A stretch of 64,000 bases of DNA from CAYSRC01 sp964433495 (GTDB lineage: Bacteria; Bacillota; Clostridia; Oscillospirales; Ruminococcaceae). Location: NCBI GenBank assembly GCA_964433495.1, contig CAYSRC010000003.1, forward strand, positions 1-64,000, read 5' to 3'. A program made the position numbers and the translations under genes. Under the pieces are notes generated by a model. It searched no databases, was not told the DNA's origin, and saw nothing but the letters and a program-made list of their open reading frames with translations. Positions 1 through 8,324 of this stretch are shown here, piece by piece; the stretch's first letter is position 1; each line of letters opens with the position of its first letter.

Positions 1-70
1 ACTGCCTGCGGCAGAAGACAAAGTGCTGTATCCCGGAGAGCTGAAGAAGGTCATCTTCCTTATATTCCAT
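1..70 (-). CDS. cas4: Cas4, CRISPR adaptation exonuclease (partial, N-terminus only)
   Basis: Read on the minus strand from an ATG at 70-68, the sequence gives MEYKEDDLLQLSGIQHF followed by VFCRRQ and then leaves the window. This matches the N-terminus of type I-C Cas4, which helps trim and select prespacers together with Cas1 and Cas2. The start lies inside the end of cas7, overlapping its TAA stop by 11 bases in another frame, so the two genes are translationally coupled. Its place after cas7 is the usual type I-C order. Only 23 codons are present; the Fe-S cysteines and nuclease residues, and presumably cas1, cas2 and the array, lie outside the window. Confidence 0.85.
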   Translation of the reverse strand, partial: MEYKEDDLLQLSGIQHFVFCRRQ

Positions 71-911
71 CCAAAATCTCCGGCTCCAACCCGGCCAAAG
101 GCTCTAAGGTAATCCTGTAGTCGTCCGCGCAGGAGGGAACGGCATCCAACGCGATCAATTCGGCTCGAACCGAGCGGTGCACCGCCGCTGAGGAGTATTG
201 CCCCTCTTTGCAGTTGTGACGGAACCAGTAGAGCTTAACCACCTCCATAGAACCGTCGGGCCGCGCGGAAGAAGCATCGTTGACAAATAGGGTGCGCAGA
301 CACTCCTTCAGAACATCGGCATCCTGATCGGTAAAGCCGGTTTTTTCTGCGAGTTGAACGTTGACGGATCCCTTGATTTTGTACAGCCCGAAGCGGACAA
401 AGTGCTTCATGCCCATGGTGTCGGATGTGCGGCCCTTGTCGCTGTTCTCACCATTCACACTCTTGGTTATCTGCATGTCCTCAATCTGCACGGGGGAGAT
501 GCTGACGCCTTGGTGAACGGATACCGGGCCGCGTACACCGACGGAGACGCCCTTTAAATCCTTAAAGGCGAACACTTGGCCGAAAGAGCGTACATCCAGC
601 CATGTTTCGCACGCCTTTTGCGCATAGGTTTCGGGATCCTTAAAGTCCTTTGCCTTTCCCAAAACGGCGGAGGCCCGCTCGCTTAGACTCCCGTAACCGT
701 CGCGACAGCGATCGGCGGACTGTACAAACACATCCTGTCCAAGGTCTTGCATCCGATTGCGCAGCTTGCGTTTGATGCACACATCGCTCATCTCACCCAA
801 GCCGTTGTAGTCGGTGCGGGGGCTGTTTCCGTTGAGCGGGTCGCCGTTTGGATTTGCCAGCGACACCGAGACAAAGGCCACAAAGTCGATTTTGTTTTGC
901 AAAACGCTCAT
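60..911 (-). CDS. cas7: Type I-C Cas7 (Csd2), Cascade backbone
   Basis: A 283-residue protein that forms the repeated backbone of the type I-C Cascade complex and coats the crRNA. The N-terminal stretch NPNGDPLNGNSPRTDYNG near residue 20 is the hallmark of Csd2/Cas7c, and RFGLYKIKG about two thirds along fits the RAMP fold. The frame is open 29 codons further upstream, but the ATG at 911-909 is chosen because GAGGAGG sits just before it and cas8c ends at 913. The one-base gap to cas8c and the overlap with cas4 place it in one operon with cas3, cas5 and cas8c. Confidence 0.95.
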   Translation of the reverse strand: MSVLQNKIDFVAFVSVSLANPNGDPLNGNSPRTDYNGLGEMSDVCIKRKLRNRMQDLGQDVFVQSADRCRDGYGSLSERASAVLGKAKDFKDPETYAQKACETWLDVRSFGQVFAFKDLKGVSVGVRGPVSVHQGVSISPVQIEDMQITKSVNGENSDKGRTSDTMGMKHFVRFGLYKIKGSVNVQLAEKTGFTDQDADVLKECLRTLFVNDASSARPDGSMEVVKLYWFRHNCKEGQYSSAAVHRSVRAELIALDAVPSCADDYRITLEPLAGLEPEILDGI

Positions 912-912
912 C

Positions 913-2694
913 TTAGATTTCCTCCTCTGTTGTCTGCTGATTGTTTTTTTCGCTGCGATAAGCGCGCTGGTGATAGAAACCCAGCAGATAGATGTCATCC
1001 AGCTTTTGGTTCAATTCGCCGTCCGAGACGGACAGCTTGCCTGCAATTTCCTGTGTTATCCTGCGAAAGTGTTGTTGCAGGCCGGGTTTGAGGCGCTTAT
1101 AGTAGGGCTCAAGCTTCTCTTCCAAAAACCGCCAGGTGGTCATAGGCCGCAGCGCAAAAACCTTCTGCATCCGCAGGGCATTTGTTTCCCGCCGGTCTTC
1201 GTCGGTGTAGGCGCTGTTCTCCACGGCATCCGCAACGGCAAGCAGGCGGCCGAACAGGTAGCTTCGGTCGGAACAGTTGTTATCTAAGGCCATATCCCAT
1301 TCCTCCTCAAAATGGTCATAATGATATTTTCGAATGGCAGCGCAGGCTGTGAACAAGAGGTTTCGGCCCTGTTCTCTTTCATAAAGCGCAAGTCGGGACG
1401 CCTTTTCTGCCAAAGCGCGCTCGATGTCGAAGGGAAACAGCGTCTTGTCTATTCTACAGGTTGCCAGCCGCTGCATCTGCTGTTTCAAAATACGGTCGTC
1501 AATCTCTGCTTTTCCGTTTCTCGGTGTGCCGAAAGCAAGGCTGACAATTTGAAATAGAGAGGGGGATTGGATCCCGTACCTTCCGTTTTCCCAACAGCAG
1601 GTGCTCTCCCAGTTGTGCAGCCGCTCTAAAAAGTCGTTTGCAAGCAACTCATTGTAGTAGGTGACGGCCAAACGCCCGGTGGTAGCCGCGTCGAAGGCGG
1701 CAATCACCGCGCCCGAATCGGGGGGCAGTGCCTCCTTCCAGCCGGACAGCGATTCGCGAAGCTGCTTTTTATATTGGCTCGGGGTGACCGCACGCTGTTC
1801 GGTTTCGCTTTTGCGCCTCATGAATCCCGTCGCCCCGGGGATCGGAATCCCTTGGGGGTTCCAGCACAAAAAGGTTCGCCCGCCGTAGGAGACGCTTTGG
1901 TTGGCCACAAGCCACCGAAGAGCGTTGTGGACCTTTTGAGAAGCGGTGCGGCCCACTGTAGCCGCCTGCTGCGCTTCGCTGAACCGCCCCCTGTAGGTAA
2001 AACCGGCAGAATCATTAGAGGAAATCAGTTTGGCGTTTCCGTTAAAGGGGATGATTCCCTTCGGGTGCTGCTCGGCGACAACATCCGTTTCACCCGAAAC
2101 CATGCAAAGAGCGTAAGAGTTGTTTGGCCTATTGTCACGGCAATAAGCAATATATGCTCTCATCAGCGCCTGATCGGTCCAACACGGCCCGTTGAATTGT
2201 TCCCCTAAACCGTTGACGACCCAACATACTGTCAGCTTCTCATTGTCGGGGCCGCCGTCGGAGGTCAGAGTAATCAATTCCGCCTCCAGCAAATCCGACA
2301 GAATCGTGCCGCTGCATACATAGGTTAGGATGGGCTGCAATTTGGGATGTGAGTGTTCCGAGTTTGCCCAATTCGACAGGGCCTCGATATAAAGAGCGTG
2401 CTTTTTTTCATCATACGGGGACACATAGCCCAGCTGATCGCACAGCGGATGAGCGCAGGGGGCGCTGGTTCTGCCAGCTGATTCCTCCGTTGCCGGGATG
2501 ATGATTTTCGGCGCGTCCCTGCCAACGGCCCGTGCGGAGACAAACTGTCCGTCCCGGTTTAAGGTGATCTCGAGCTGGGCCCGCGTTATGATGTGGAAGA
2601 GGGGAGCCAGCGGTTCCTTTTCCTCTGCATATTCAATCCCGGCCCTATAAGCCATGGCGTCATAGGTCTCGGCGGCCTTTTGCAAAAGCCCCAT
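913..2694 (-). CDS. cas8c: Type I-C Cas8c (Csd1), Cascade large subunit
   Basis: A 593-residue Csd1-family protein, the large subunit of type I-C Cascade that recognises the PAM and helps recruit Cas3. Family length is about 550-620 residues, so it looks complete. The N-terminus (MGLLQKAAETYDAM) and the internal ALCMVSGE and FRGRFSEAQQA-like stretch, here FTYRGRFSEAQQ, are typical. Either a GTG at 2697 or the next codon, ATG at 2694, can start it; ATG is chosen because GGAGG lies 7 bases before it and its A overlaps the cas5 stop TGA. In type I-C loci an internal start in this gene can also give the small subunit Cas11c; I cannot confirm such a start here. Confidence 0.93.
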   Translation of the reverse strand: MGLLQKAAETYDAMAYRAGIEYAEEKEPLAPLFHIITRAQLEITLNRDGQFVSARAVGRDAPKIIIPATEESAGRTSAPCAHPLCDQLGYVSPYDEKKHALYIEALSNWANSEHSHPKLQPILTYVCSGTILSDLLEAELITLTSDGGPDNEKLTVCWVVNGLGEQFNGPCWTDQALMRAYIAYCRDNRPNNSYALCMVSGETDVVAEQHPKGIIPFNGNAKLISSNDSAGFTYRGRFSEAQQAATVGRTASQKVHNALRWLVANQSVSYGGRTFLCWNPQGIPIPGATGFMRRKSETEQRAVTPSQYKKQLRESLSGWKEALPPDSGAVIAAFDAATTGRLAVTYYNELLANDFLERLHNWESTCCWENGRYGIQSPSLFQIVSLAFGTPRNGKAEIDDRILKQQMQRLATCRIDKTLFPFDIERALAEKASRLALYEREQGRNLLFTACAAIRKYHYDHFEEEWDMALDNNCSDRSYLFGRLLAVADAVENSAYTDEDRRETNALRMQKVFALRPMTTWRFLEEKLEPYYKRLKPGLQQHFRRITQEIAGKLSVSDGELNQKLDDIYLLGFYHQRAYRSEKNNQQTTEEEI

Positions 2695-3422
2695 CACTTC
2701 ACCTCCCCGAATTCACGCAGCCCGGAGAAATTGTCCGTTTGTTCTCCGAAGGGCTTCATCTCCATCTCACGCAGGGTCTTGGCGAGCGGACAGTCCTCGG
2801 GGCGGGGAAATGTAATGATGCCCCGTTTCATCACGGGATACCAAAACCGGGCGGTCATCTTTCCGCGTGTCTCGGGTGAATAGGCCTCGTCGGCGTAGGT
2901 GATCCCGTGGTACATCATACCGAATCCCAGCTCCGGCAGTGTGTCATAATCGCCCGATCCTTCTTCGAACACACAGGGCTCCGCATACCCCTGGCACTCC
3001 CGGCTGCCGAGAAAAATATCACGGCGTCCGCCCTTTTCAATCATCCGTTTGGCGATATTGTGATGCTTGTTTTCGTTGCGGTCCCCGGCAAGCTCGGGGC
3101 GGTTTTGGTTCCATTCAAAGTGGGCCCGTACCTGATAACTGCAACTCTTTAAATAGGTGTAGTAGGACAGTTCGTTTCGGCTGTCCTGATAATGGATGGG
3201 ACGGATGCCTTTTACCTCGGTCTGGATGCGATTCATGACCCGAACTGCATCTATGTACCAAATCAGGGTAGGCTTCCAATAAATCGAGGACAGGATGCCC
3301 TTAAGAGCCTCATAGGTAGGCACCTGATAGCTGCACTTTTCTCCGCCCACCCGCATGATCGGGTCGGAAAAAAGGGCATAGTCCCCTGTGACCTTGAATT
3401 CAACAATGTTTGGATGCTGCAC
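2694..3422 (-). CDS. cas5c: Type I-C Cas5 (Cas5c/d), crRNA-processing endonuclease
   Basis: A 242-residue Cas5d-family protein. In type I-C systems, which lack Cas6, Cas5 cuts pre-crRNA and stays bound to the 5' handle. The N-terminus VEFKVTGDYALFSDPIMRVGGEK and the following YQVPTYEALKGILSSIYWKP are the recognisable family block. Translation starts at GTG 3422-3420, whose first G is the last base of the cas3 stop TAG; GGGGGTG precedes it. It sits between cas3 and cas8c in the canonical order. The catalytic triad has not been assigned residue by residue. Confidence 0.93.
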   Translation of the reverse strand: MQHPNIVEFKVTGDYALFSDPIMRVGGEKCSYQVPTYEALKGILSSIYWKPTLIWYIDAVRVMNRIQTEVKGIRPIHYQDSRNELSYYTYLKSCSYQVRAHFEWNQNRPELAGDRNENKHHNIAKRMIEKGGRRDIFLGSRECQGYAEPCVFEEGSGDYDTLPELGFGMMYHGITYADEAYSPETRGKMTARFWYPVMKRGIITFPRPEDCPLAKTLREMEMKPFGEQTDNFSGLREFGEVK

Positions 3423-5815
3423 TATATCACCCCCAAAAACTTAAGATTTGCTTCCTCCAAAGAAAAACCTGTTTCTGCACGGTAGTGTCCGCTGAGACCC
3501 AACGCGCCGCCCGGGAGGGGAATGAGGCTGTTTTCGTCGTTCAGACGGTCGATTTGATGTCGGAAAAGAGATACGGTGTAGGGCTTTGCCGCCTTGAGCA
3601 GGGAACGCAGATAGGCGGTATCCCACGCGGCCCTTTCACTGCACAGATCGGAGATGAGCGCCTTGCCTTTTTTGTAAGGGACTATCACATCCGATGTGTT
3701 GTCCTCAAAGACTTGAAAATGGCTTCCGGCCAGCTTGAACGCCTGGTTGAAATAGTAGGGGCGTTCCCGGGCATAGTGCTCGTTTAACGACAGCAGAGAA
3801 AACAGAGACGGGTGCTCCGGCAGCGCGTAGTCATGATATCCCTGCGGTTGCTTGCGGTACAGCGCGCGATAGTAGTACGCGATTGCCTCATCTGAATCAG
3901 GGCGGCCGCCATACAGCTCGGCATGCGTCAAAAACTCTCCCCAAAGCTCCTCGGTGGCGGCTTTGCCCCGTTCTATATCGGATAGATAGACAAGCGATTC
4001 GTTTTTGAGTTTCACCAAATAGACCGGGGCCAACGTCCCGGGCCCTGCTTCGCCGCTGCGGTTGCAGCGGCCCGCTGCCTGGATGACACTGTCCATCCCT
4101 GCTGAGAGGCGGATGACACAGGCAAAGGAGATATCCACACCGGCTTCGATAACCTGGGTGGAGATGCAGACGGCCTTTGGGCCGTGCCGCTCCAAAACGC
4201 GTCTCAGGGCGTTCAGCGTATCTCTGCGGTGAGCCGTGCACATGTCGGCAGAGAGGGAAAACGCTGAAAAGCCCCCATCCTTCAGCCTGTTGTACAGAGT
4301 CTTTGCCTCGGCCTTTGTGTTACAGATAATCAGCAGGCTGTTGACAGATTGCAGCTTTTCGAGGGCGAAACCGGCAATCTGTTCAAGGGACATGGTTCCG
4401 AGATGTCGGATATCCGTCCTTCTGAAAGCCTGCCAAAGGTCGGGGTCACGGGGAACGATGTCCCGGACAGGGCCGTGCATAGGATGCTCGATTTGCTCGG
4501 TGCAGGGCTGGGTTGCAGAGCAGAGAACCACCGTTGCACCGCATATCTCGGACAGGAAATTGACCGCAAGAGAAAACAGGGAGAGCATCTTGTCGGGCAC
4601 CGTCTGAACCTCATCAATCACGATGACGCTGCTGCACAGAGAGTGAAACCGCCGTATACAGGAGGTCTTCCCGCAGAACAGGGTGTTCAATAACTGTACC
4701 AAAGTGGTGATGATGAGCGGAGACTCCCACGTCTCGGTGAGAAGCTCCCGCTCGTCAAGCTGCCGCTCACTTTCTTCCGTGTCAATCAAATCCGAATGGT
4801 GCTCTAAAATCAGGCTGTCGTCCTGTATGTAATCGCGAATGACCGCAGCATTTTGCTCAAGGATGCTGAGCAACGGGGAGGTGAAGATAATGCGCTTTTT
4901 GCGGTACTTCAGGGCGTGGGCGAGAGCAAACCTAAGGCCGGACAGGGTCTTACCCCCGCCGGTTGGCACGCTTAGTCGAAATATGCCGCCGGGCTGCTCT
5001 GCCGCCCTTCTGCATTGTTCGGAGATTGCACGCCGCGCACGGTCGATGGAGGATTTGAAGGGCAGTGCGTTCAGCCTTTCTTCCGTCCGGTCCAAAAGAG
5101 TCGACCACATGTGTTCAAGCTCTTTGTCGCTTTGAGCAGAGGGAAACGCAGTGCCCTCCATGAAAGCCGCCGTATCCCGCCTATCACCCTCAATCACCGC
5201 CGAGAGCAGCAGACGGGCCAAAAGTCCCGAATAAAAAGCAGTTTCCCTGTAATAACGCTCATTGTCGGCATCTTCCCCGGTCATGGCGCAGATGTTTTGC
5301 AGAACAGGCGTCAACTCGTTTTGAGCGGCTTGAAACCGTCGGTCAAGCTCCTCTTGCCCGATGCATCGATGAAAAAAGTTGTCCGTTGCCTCCCGGTAGC
5401 CCGTCCCTTCCTTTGTCAGTCGGTGCTGAAACCCGTTTTTTCGGTTTTCGTCTACGCAGTCGAACAATCCGCCGTGGTGCCCTCCGACAGCCAATGCCAA
5501 CAGCTCCGCGACAATATCCTCGGGGCGCTCTTCCGAACAGCGGTGATACCGCTCCAACACAAGGCGCACTCCCGAAAAGACATGGTTTACCGAGCCGCGC
5601 ACACCGACTCCGTCCCTTATGTAAGCCCGAAAACGATCGGTGTATTTCCCGAGATCGTGCAGCAGACCCGCCGCCTCTCCGACAGCGGAGAGACCGACGG
5701 ATGAAAGAGCCTGCGCTGCATACCGGGCGGTATTCTGACAGTGTTCCTCGACCGTTTGCACGGCGATAACGGCACCGGAGGAGTCTTTTTTGATATGAGC
5801 AGGATAACATTCCAT
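3422..5815 (-). CDS. cas3: Cas3 helicase-nuclease, type I-C
   Basis: A 797-residue fusion of an HD nuclease and a superfamily 2 helicase that degrades target DNA after Cascade binding. HD motifs are His25, His53-Asp54 (LLHDLGKY) and GGHHGG near residue 113. The helicase follows, with Walker A TGGGKT at about 285-290, VIVIDEVQ at about 397-404, CSATQP, and the C-terminal motif VI QAAGRCNRSGE. The frame opens at 5833, but the ATG at 5815-5813 is preferred because GGGAG lies 7 bases upstream while the earlier ATG has no site. It is the first gene of the operon. Confidence 0.95.
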   Translation of the reverse strand: MECYPAHIKKDSSGAVIAVQTVEEHCQNTARYAAQALSSVGLSAVGEAAGLLHDLGKYTDRFRAYIRDGVGVRGSVNHVFSGVRLVLERYHRCSEERPEDIVAELLALAVGGHHGGLFDCVDENRKNGFQHRLTKEGTGYREATDNFFHRCIGQEELDRRFQAAQNELTPVLQNICAMTGEDADNERYYRETAFYSGLLARLLLSAVIEGDRRDTAAFMEGTAFPSAQSDKELEHMWSTLLDRTEERLNALPFKSSIDRARRAISEQCRRAAEQPGGIFRLSVPTGGGKTLSGLRFALAHALKYRKKRIIFTSPLLSILEQNAAVIRDYIQDDSLILEHHSDLIDTEESERQLDERELLTETWESPLIITTLVQLLNTLFCGKTSCIRRFHSLCSSVIVIDEVQTVPDKMLSLFSLAVNFLSEICGATVVLCSATQPCTEQIEHPMHGPVRDIVPRDPDLWQAFRRTDIRHLGTMSLEQIAGFALEKLQSVNSLLIICNTKAEAKTLYNRLKDGGFSAFSLSADMCTAHRRDTLNALRRVLERHGPKAVCISTQVIEAGVDISFACVIRLSAGMDSVIQAAGRCNRSGEAGPGTLAPVYLVKLKNESLVYLSDIERGKAATEELWGEFLTHAELYGGRPDSDEAIAYYYRALYRKQPQGYHDYALPEHPSLFSLLSLNEHYARERPYYFNQAFKLAGSHFQVFEDNTSDVIVPYKKGKALISDLCSERAAWDTAYLRSLLKAAKPYTVSLFRHQIDRLNDENSLIPLPGGALGLSGHYRAETGFSLEEANLKFLGVI

Positions 5816-5909
5816 TGCTCCGCTCCCAAACATGTAAAAAGGTGTTTAATGCCCGATATAACGAGACAGGTTATAGAGTCGAACAAAGAAACGCATTCGA
5901 GTTAAAAGG

Positions 5910-5932
5910 AAATAATTTCTACAAAATTATTT
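5910..5932. promoter_or_regulatory. Perfect inverted repeat upstream of cas3, possible operator
   Basis: AAATAATTT at 5910-5918 is repeated in inverted form as AAATTATTT at 5924-5932, separated by 5 bases. The repeat lies about 95 bases before the cas3 start in the AT-rich promoter region, with no T-run after it, so a protein-binding site is more likely than a terminator. The function is inferred. Confidence 0.35.
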
Positions 5933-6105
5933 TAACATAAAGCGCTATTTTTATCAATTTCTATTTCAATCAATTCATTACTTATCATTTTCACTAAAAT
6001 GATCTTGAATAATTAAGAAGTTAATCTGATGCTGATTCGGTCTCCGGCATAACGCTCAGAGTGGATTGAAAAAGTGATGATGAGAAATGCCTCCCGATGG
6101 GGCAG

Positions 6106-6137
6106 GGCAGCGATAGTTTTTCTATCGCTGCCGTTTT
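6106..6137 (+). terminator. Terminator-like hairpin between cas3 and the GNAT gene
   Basis: A perfect 11-bp stem (GGCAGCGATAG at 6106-6116 and its complement at 6122-6132) closes a five-T loop and is followed by GTTTT on the plus strand. It lies downstream of the minus-strand GNAT gene, where it could also end that transcript, although the T-run suits the other direction. Confidence 0.45.
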
Positions 6138-6415
6138 GCGCGCGTGCCCAACTCGGCCGAGATCCGCTCACCCGGCAGAATCCGGCGTGCAGCGTGTCCG
6201 AGGCGATGGATAAGGGATATCCTGAACACCGAGCCGTGAGCCGCTTTGTATTCAGCCGATTTTTGCCAAAAAGAAAGAACGCCGGATTCACATCGAAGCC
6301 GACGTTCTCATGATATAAAACAAAGAAATGGGCCGCCGGACGCAAGGCGCGCGGCGCGCCAAAGAAGGGGCCCGCCGGGGATCTCCCGACAGCCGCAAAA
6401 CTGTCGCCCCGCCCT

Positions 6416-6874
6416 TTACCCGATTGCCCTAACATAGACCTGACACGGGTTTGCCTCTCCCCACAGGGTAGGGAATATCTCGAATTCCTTAAACCCGAGA
6501 CTTTGATAGAAGCGATTTGTGTCATCGTAGTCTTCGTAATGCCCCATAGCAACGGTTTTTACCTGAATGAACTCGTATCCCTGCCCCTTTGCGAAATCTA
6601 ACGCCGCGTTGAACAGCGCCCTGCCGACGCCCTGCCTGTGAAATTCACGAAGGACGCCCATAACGGCCAGCTCGACCGTGCTCTTTCCCGTTTCTTTGAG
6701 GCAGAGAAAGCCGATGTCTTCCCCGTTTTTCTCCGCGGCGAAGAAGGGCTGACGGGCGCTGTCGGCGATGTACTGTTCCCTTGCATCCGCAAGGCCGAAC
6801 CAATCGGGCAGGGCTTCAAGGATTTTTCTCGAAATCGCTCTTTTTTCGTTTTCGTTTGCAATTTGACGAATCAT
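6416..6874 (-). CDS. GNAT family N-acetyltransferase
   Basis: A 152-residue acetyl-CoA-dependent acetyltransferase of the Gcn5 superfamily. The acetyl-CoA-binding motif A is clear: VMGVLREFHRQGVGRALFNAAL, with the R/Q-x-x-G-x-G/A pattern as RQGVGRA near residue 83. The C-terminal YQSLGFKEFEIF is the usual motif B region. GAGGTGAC lies 6 bases before ATG 6874. It appears to be a single-gene unit between the cas operon and tRNA-Val. The substrate cannot be told from sequence. Confidence 0.88.
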   Translation of the reverse strand: MIRQIANENEKRAISRKILEALPDWFGLADAREQYIADSARQPFFAAEKNGEDIGFLCLKETGKSTVELAVMGVLREFHRQGVGRALFNAALDFAKGQGYEFIQVKTVAMGHYEDYDDTNRFYQSLGFKEFEIFPTLWGEANPCQVYVRAIG

Positions 6875-7083
6875 CAGTCTGTCACCTCAACAATGGGTTT
6901 GAAAATGCGGATTGCGGTTTACCGCAGCATTGCGGCAATCTTCAAAGCCCCCGGTCGGAGGCGCGGGATTTGTCGGATATTTTGAAAAATACTTGTGCAG
7001 AAAGGCGCTGCAAGAACACGTAAAGGAAGAAGAAAGAAAGGTGACGGTTAGGTATACGTTACCGGTATTTCAAATCCGACAGG

Positions 7084-7123
7084 CATAAAGAAGCCCCTTG
7101 AACCATTGTGTTTCAAGGGGCTT
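7084..7123 (-). terminator. Terminator of tRNA-Val
   Basis: A 12-bp stem (AAGCCCCTTGAA with its complement, 7091-7102 and 7112-7123) sits directly after the tRNA on the minus strand and is followed by CTTTAT. This is a good intrinsic terminator for the tRNA transcript. Confidence 0.8.
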
Positions 7124-7125
7124 TG

Positions 7126-7202
7126 TGGTGGGGGCAACAGGGCTCGAACCTGCGACCTCCTGCGTGTGAAGCAGGCGCTCTAACCAGCTGAGCTATGCTC
7201 CC
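7126..7202 (-). tRNA. tRNA-Val (anticodon CAC), CCA encoded
   Basis: The minus strand folds into a 77-nt cloverleaf: acceptor GGGAGCA, D arm GCTC...GAGC, anticodon stem CCTGC/GCAGG around loop TTCACAC, T arm GCAGG-TTCGAGC-CCTGT, and 3' TGCCCCC-A-CCA. Anticodon CAC reads GTG, so it carries valine. The acceptor stem has one A-C mismatch at pair 4-69 (C at 69 where T is expected). It has its own promoter and terminator. The identity is secure from the anticodon; the mismatch is treated in the findings. Confidence 0.95.
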
Positions 7203-7220
7203 GTATCTGACGGCTTTTAT

Positions 7221-7249
7221 ATTTTACAACAGCTTGCCGTTTTTGTCAA
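7221..7249 (-). promoter_or_regulatory. Sigma-A-type promoter of tRNA-Val
   Basis: On the minus strand, TTGACA (7249-7244) and TAAAAT (7226-7221) are 17 bases apart and end 18 bases before the tRNA 5' end. Confidence 0.8.
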
Positions 7250-7378
7250 CCGCAAACCCGCGTTAAAACGGTCTCCGCCGGGTCGGGTGCCGTATAATTT
7301 AATGAGCAGCCTCGCGGGGAACGCCGCACACAACAAAAACATCGCTTAAAAACCGGTTCTAACCTGTCCTGCCCCGGT

Positions 7379-7386
7379 CATACACT
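7379..7386 (+). promoter_or_regulatory. Possible sigma-E -10 element before spoIIIAA
   Basis: CATACACT, 35 bases before the spoIIIAA start, resembles the sigma-E -10 consensus CATACAnT. The operon is known to be mother-cell, sigma-E controlled in Bacillus. The region 14-15 bases upstream does not match the -35 consensus well, so the call is tentative. Confidence 0.35.
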
Positions 7387-7421
7387 CTTACAAAGGACAA
7401 CCATGACAAGGATGTGAAAAA

Positions 7422-8324
7422 ATGGACGAGACATATAAAAGACTTGTATCGATGCTGCCGTACGATCTAAAAAACGTCCTGATGCTCGCGGACGACGTTC
7501 TCTCGGCGAGGGCGACAGAGATCCGTCTGCGCAGCGGACGGCCTGTCGCGGTATATATCGGCGCAAAGCCGGTGTTTTTGAAGAGCAGGGGCGGGCGGCA
7601 GCACATCACCGACTGCCTTATGATCCGCTCGGCCGTGCAAAAGCTGTGCGACTATTCCCTCTATCGAAGGGAGAGCGACCTTGCGAGCGGATACGTCACC
7701 GTGCGGGGAGGCCACAGGGTCGGCATCTGCGCGACGATGAACGGGGAGAATGAGGTCGACTTCACCTCCATCGGCTCTGCGTCGATAAGGATTGCCCGCG
7801 AGGTGCGCGGGTGTGCCGACGTTATATTTGCTGCGACCTACGCGATAAGGCCCTGCTCGGTGCTGATAGCGGGCGAGCCGCAGTCGGGAAAGACCACCGT
7901 TCTCAGGGATTTTGCGAGGACCGCGTCCAACCCGCCCTATCTAAAAAAAACAGCGGTTGCCGACGAGCGCGGCGAGATTGCAAACGTGTTTTCGGGCATA
8001 AGGTCGCTCGACACAGGGCTGTGCAGCGACGTGCTGGACGGTTACCCCCGCGCGAGGGCGTTTGAAATCGCGGTGCGCACCCTGAGCCCCGAGATAATTA
8101 TATGCGACGAGCTGTATTCCGAAGAGGATTTTCTGATGTGCAGGCGGGCGCGCTTTTCGGGCATCGACATCGTCGCGAGCGTGCACGCGAGAAACCCGGA
8201 GGAGCTGATGAAAAACGATTTTGCGCGCAGCGCCGTCGAGGCGGGGGTGTTTGACTATGTCGTCTTCCTCAAGGGTCAGAACAGAATAGGGGAGCTCGGC
8301 GACATTGCGGAGGTGAAGAGATGA
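7422..8324 (+). CDS. spoIIIAA: Stage III sporulation protein AA, ATPase
   Basis: A 300-residue secretion-type ATPase thought to power the SpoIIIA-SpoIIQ channel between mother cell and forespore. Walker A is GEPQSGKT at 151-158, and IIICDELYSEED near 225 is the Walker B region. The length matches the Bacillus protein (about 307). AAGGATG precedes ATG 7422. It is the first of eight genes in the usual order, and its stop overlaps the spoIIIAB start (ATGA). Confidence 0.95.
   Translation: MDETYKRLVSMLPYDLKNVLMLADDVLSARATEIRLRSGRPVAVYIGAKPVFLKSRGGRQHITDCLMIRSAVQKLCDYSLYRRESDLASGYVTVRGGHRVGICATMNGENEVDFTSIGSASIRIAREVRGCADVIFAATYAIRPCSVLIAGEPQSGKTTVLRDFARTASNPPYLKKTAVADERGEIANVFSGIRSLDTGLCSDVLDGYPRARAFEIAVRTLSPEIIICDELYSEEDFLMCRRARFSGIDIVASVHARNPEELMKNDFARSAVEAGVFDYVVFLKGQNRIGELGDIAEVKR

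Larger units (their letters stand above)
5816..6415. other. Gene-free stretch upstream of cas3
   Basis: No supported gene. Open frames here, such as one on the minus strand at 6013-6552, overlap the GNAT gene and have no family-like sequence. The part next to cas3 (about 5870-6020) is strongly AT-rich, unlike the rest of the window, and should hold the cas operon promoter; I find no clean -35/-10 pair. It contains the inverted repeat at 5910-5932 and the hairpin at 6106-6137 listed separately. There is no CRISPR repeat array. Confidence 0.6.

Noticed and set aside
5816..6415. CRISPR array or leader next to cas3
   Set aside because: No direct repeat of about 30 bases with spacers is present; the repeats seen are palindromes.
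6013..6552. A 179-codon minus-strand frame beside the GNAT gene
   Set aside because: It overlaps the end of the GNAT gene in another frame, includes the hairpin at 6106 and shows no conserved motif.
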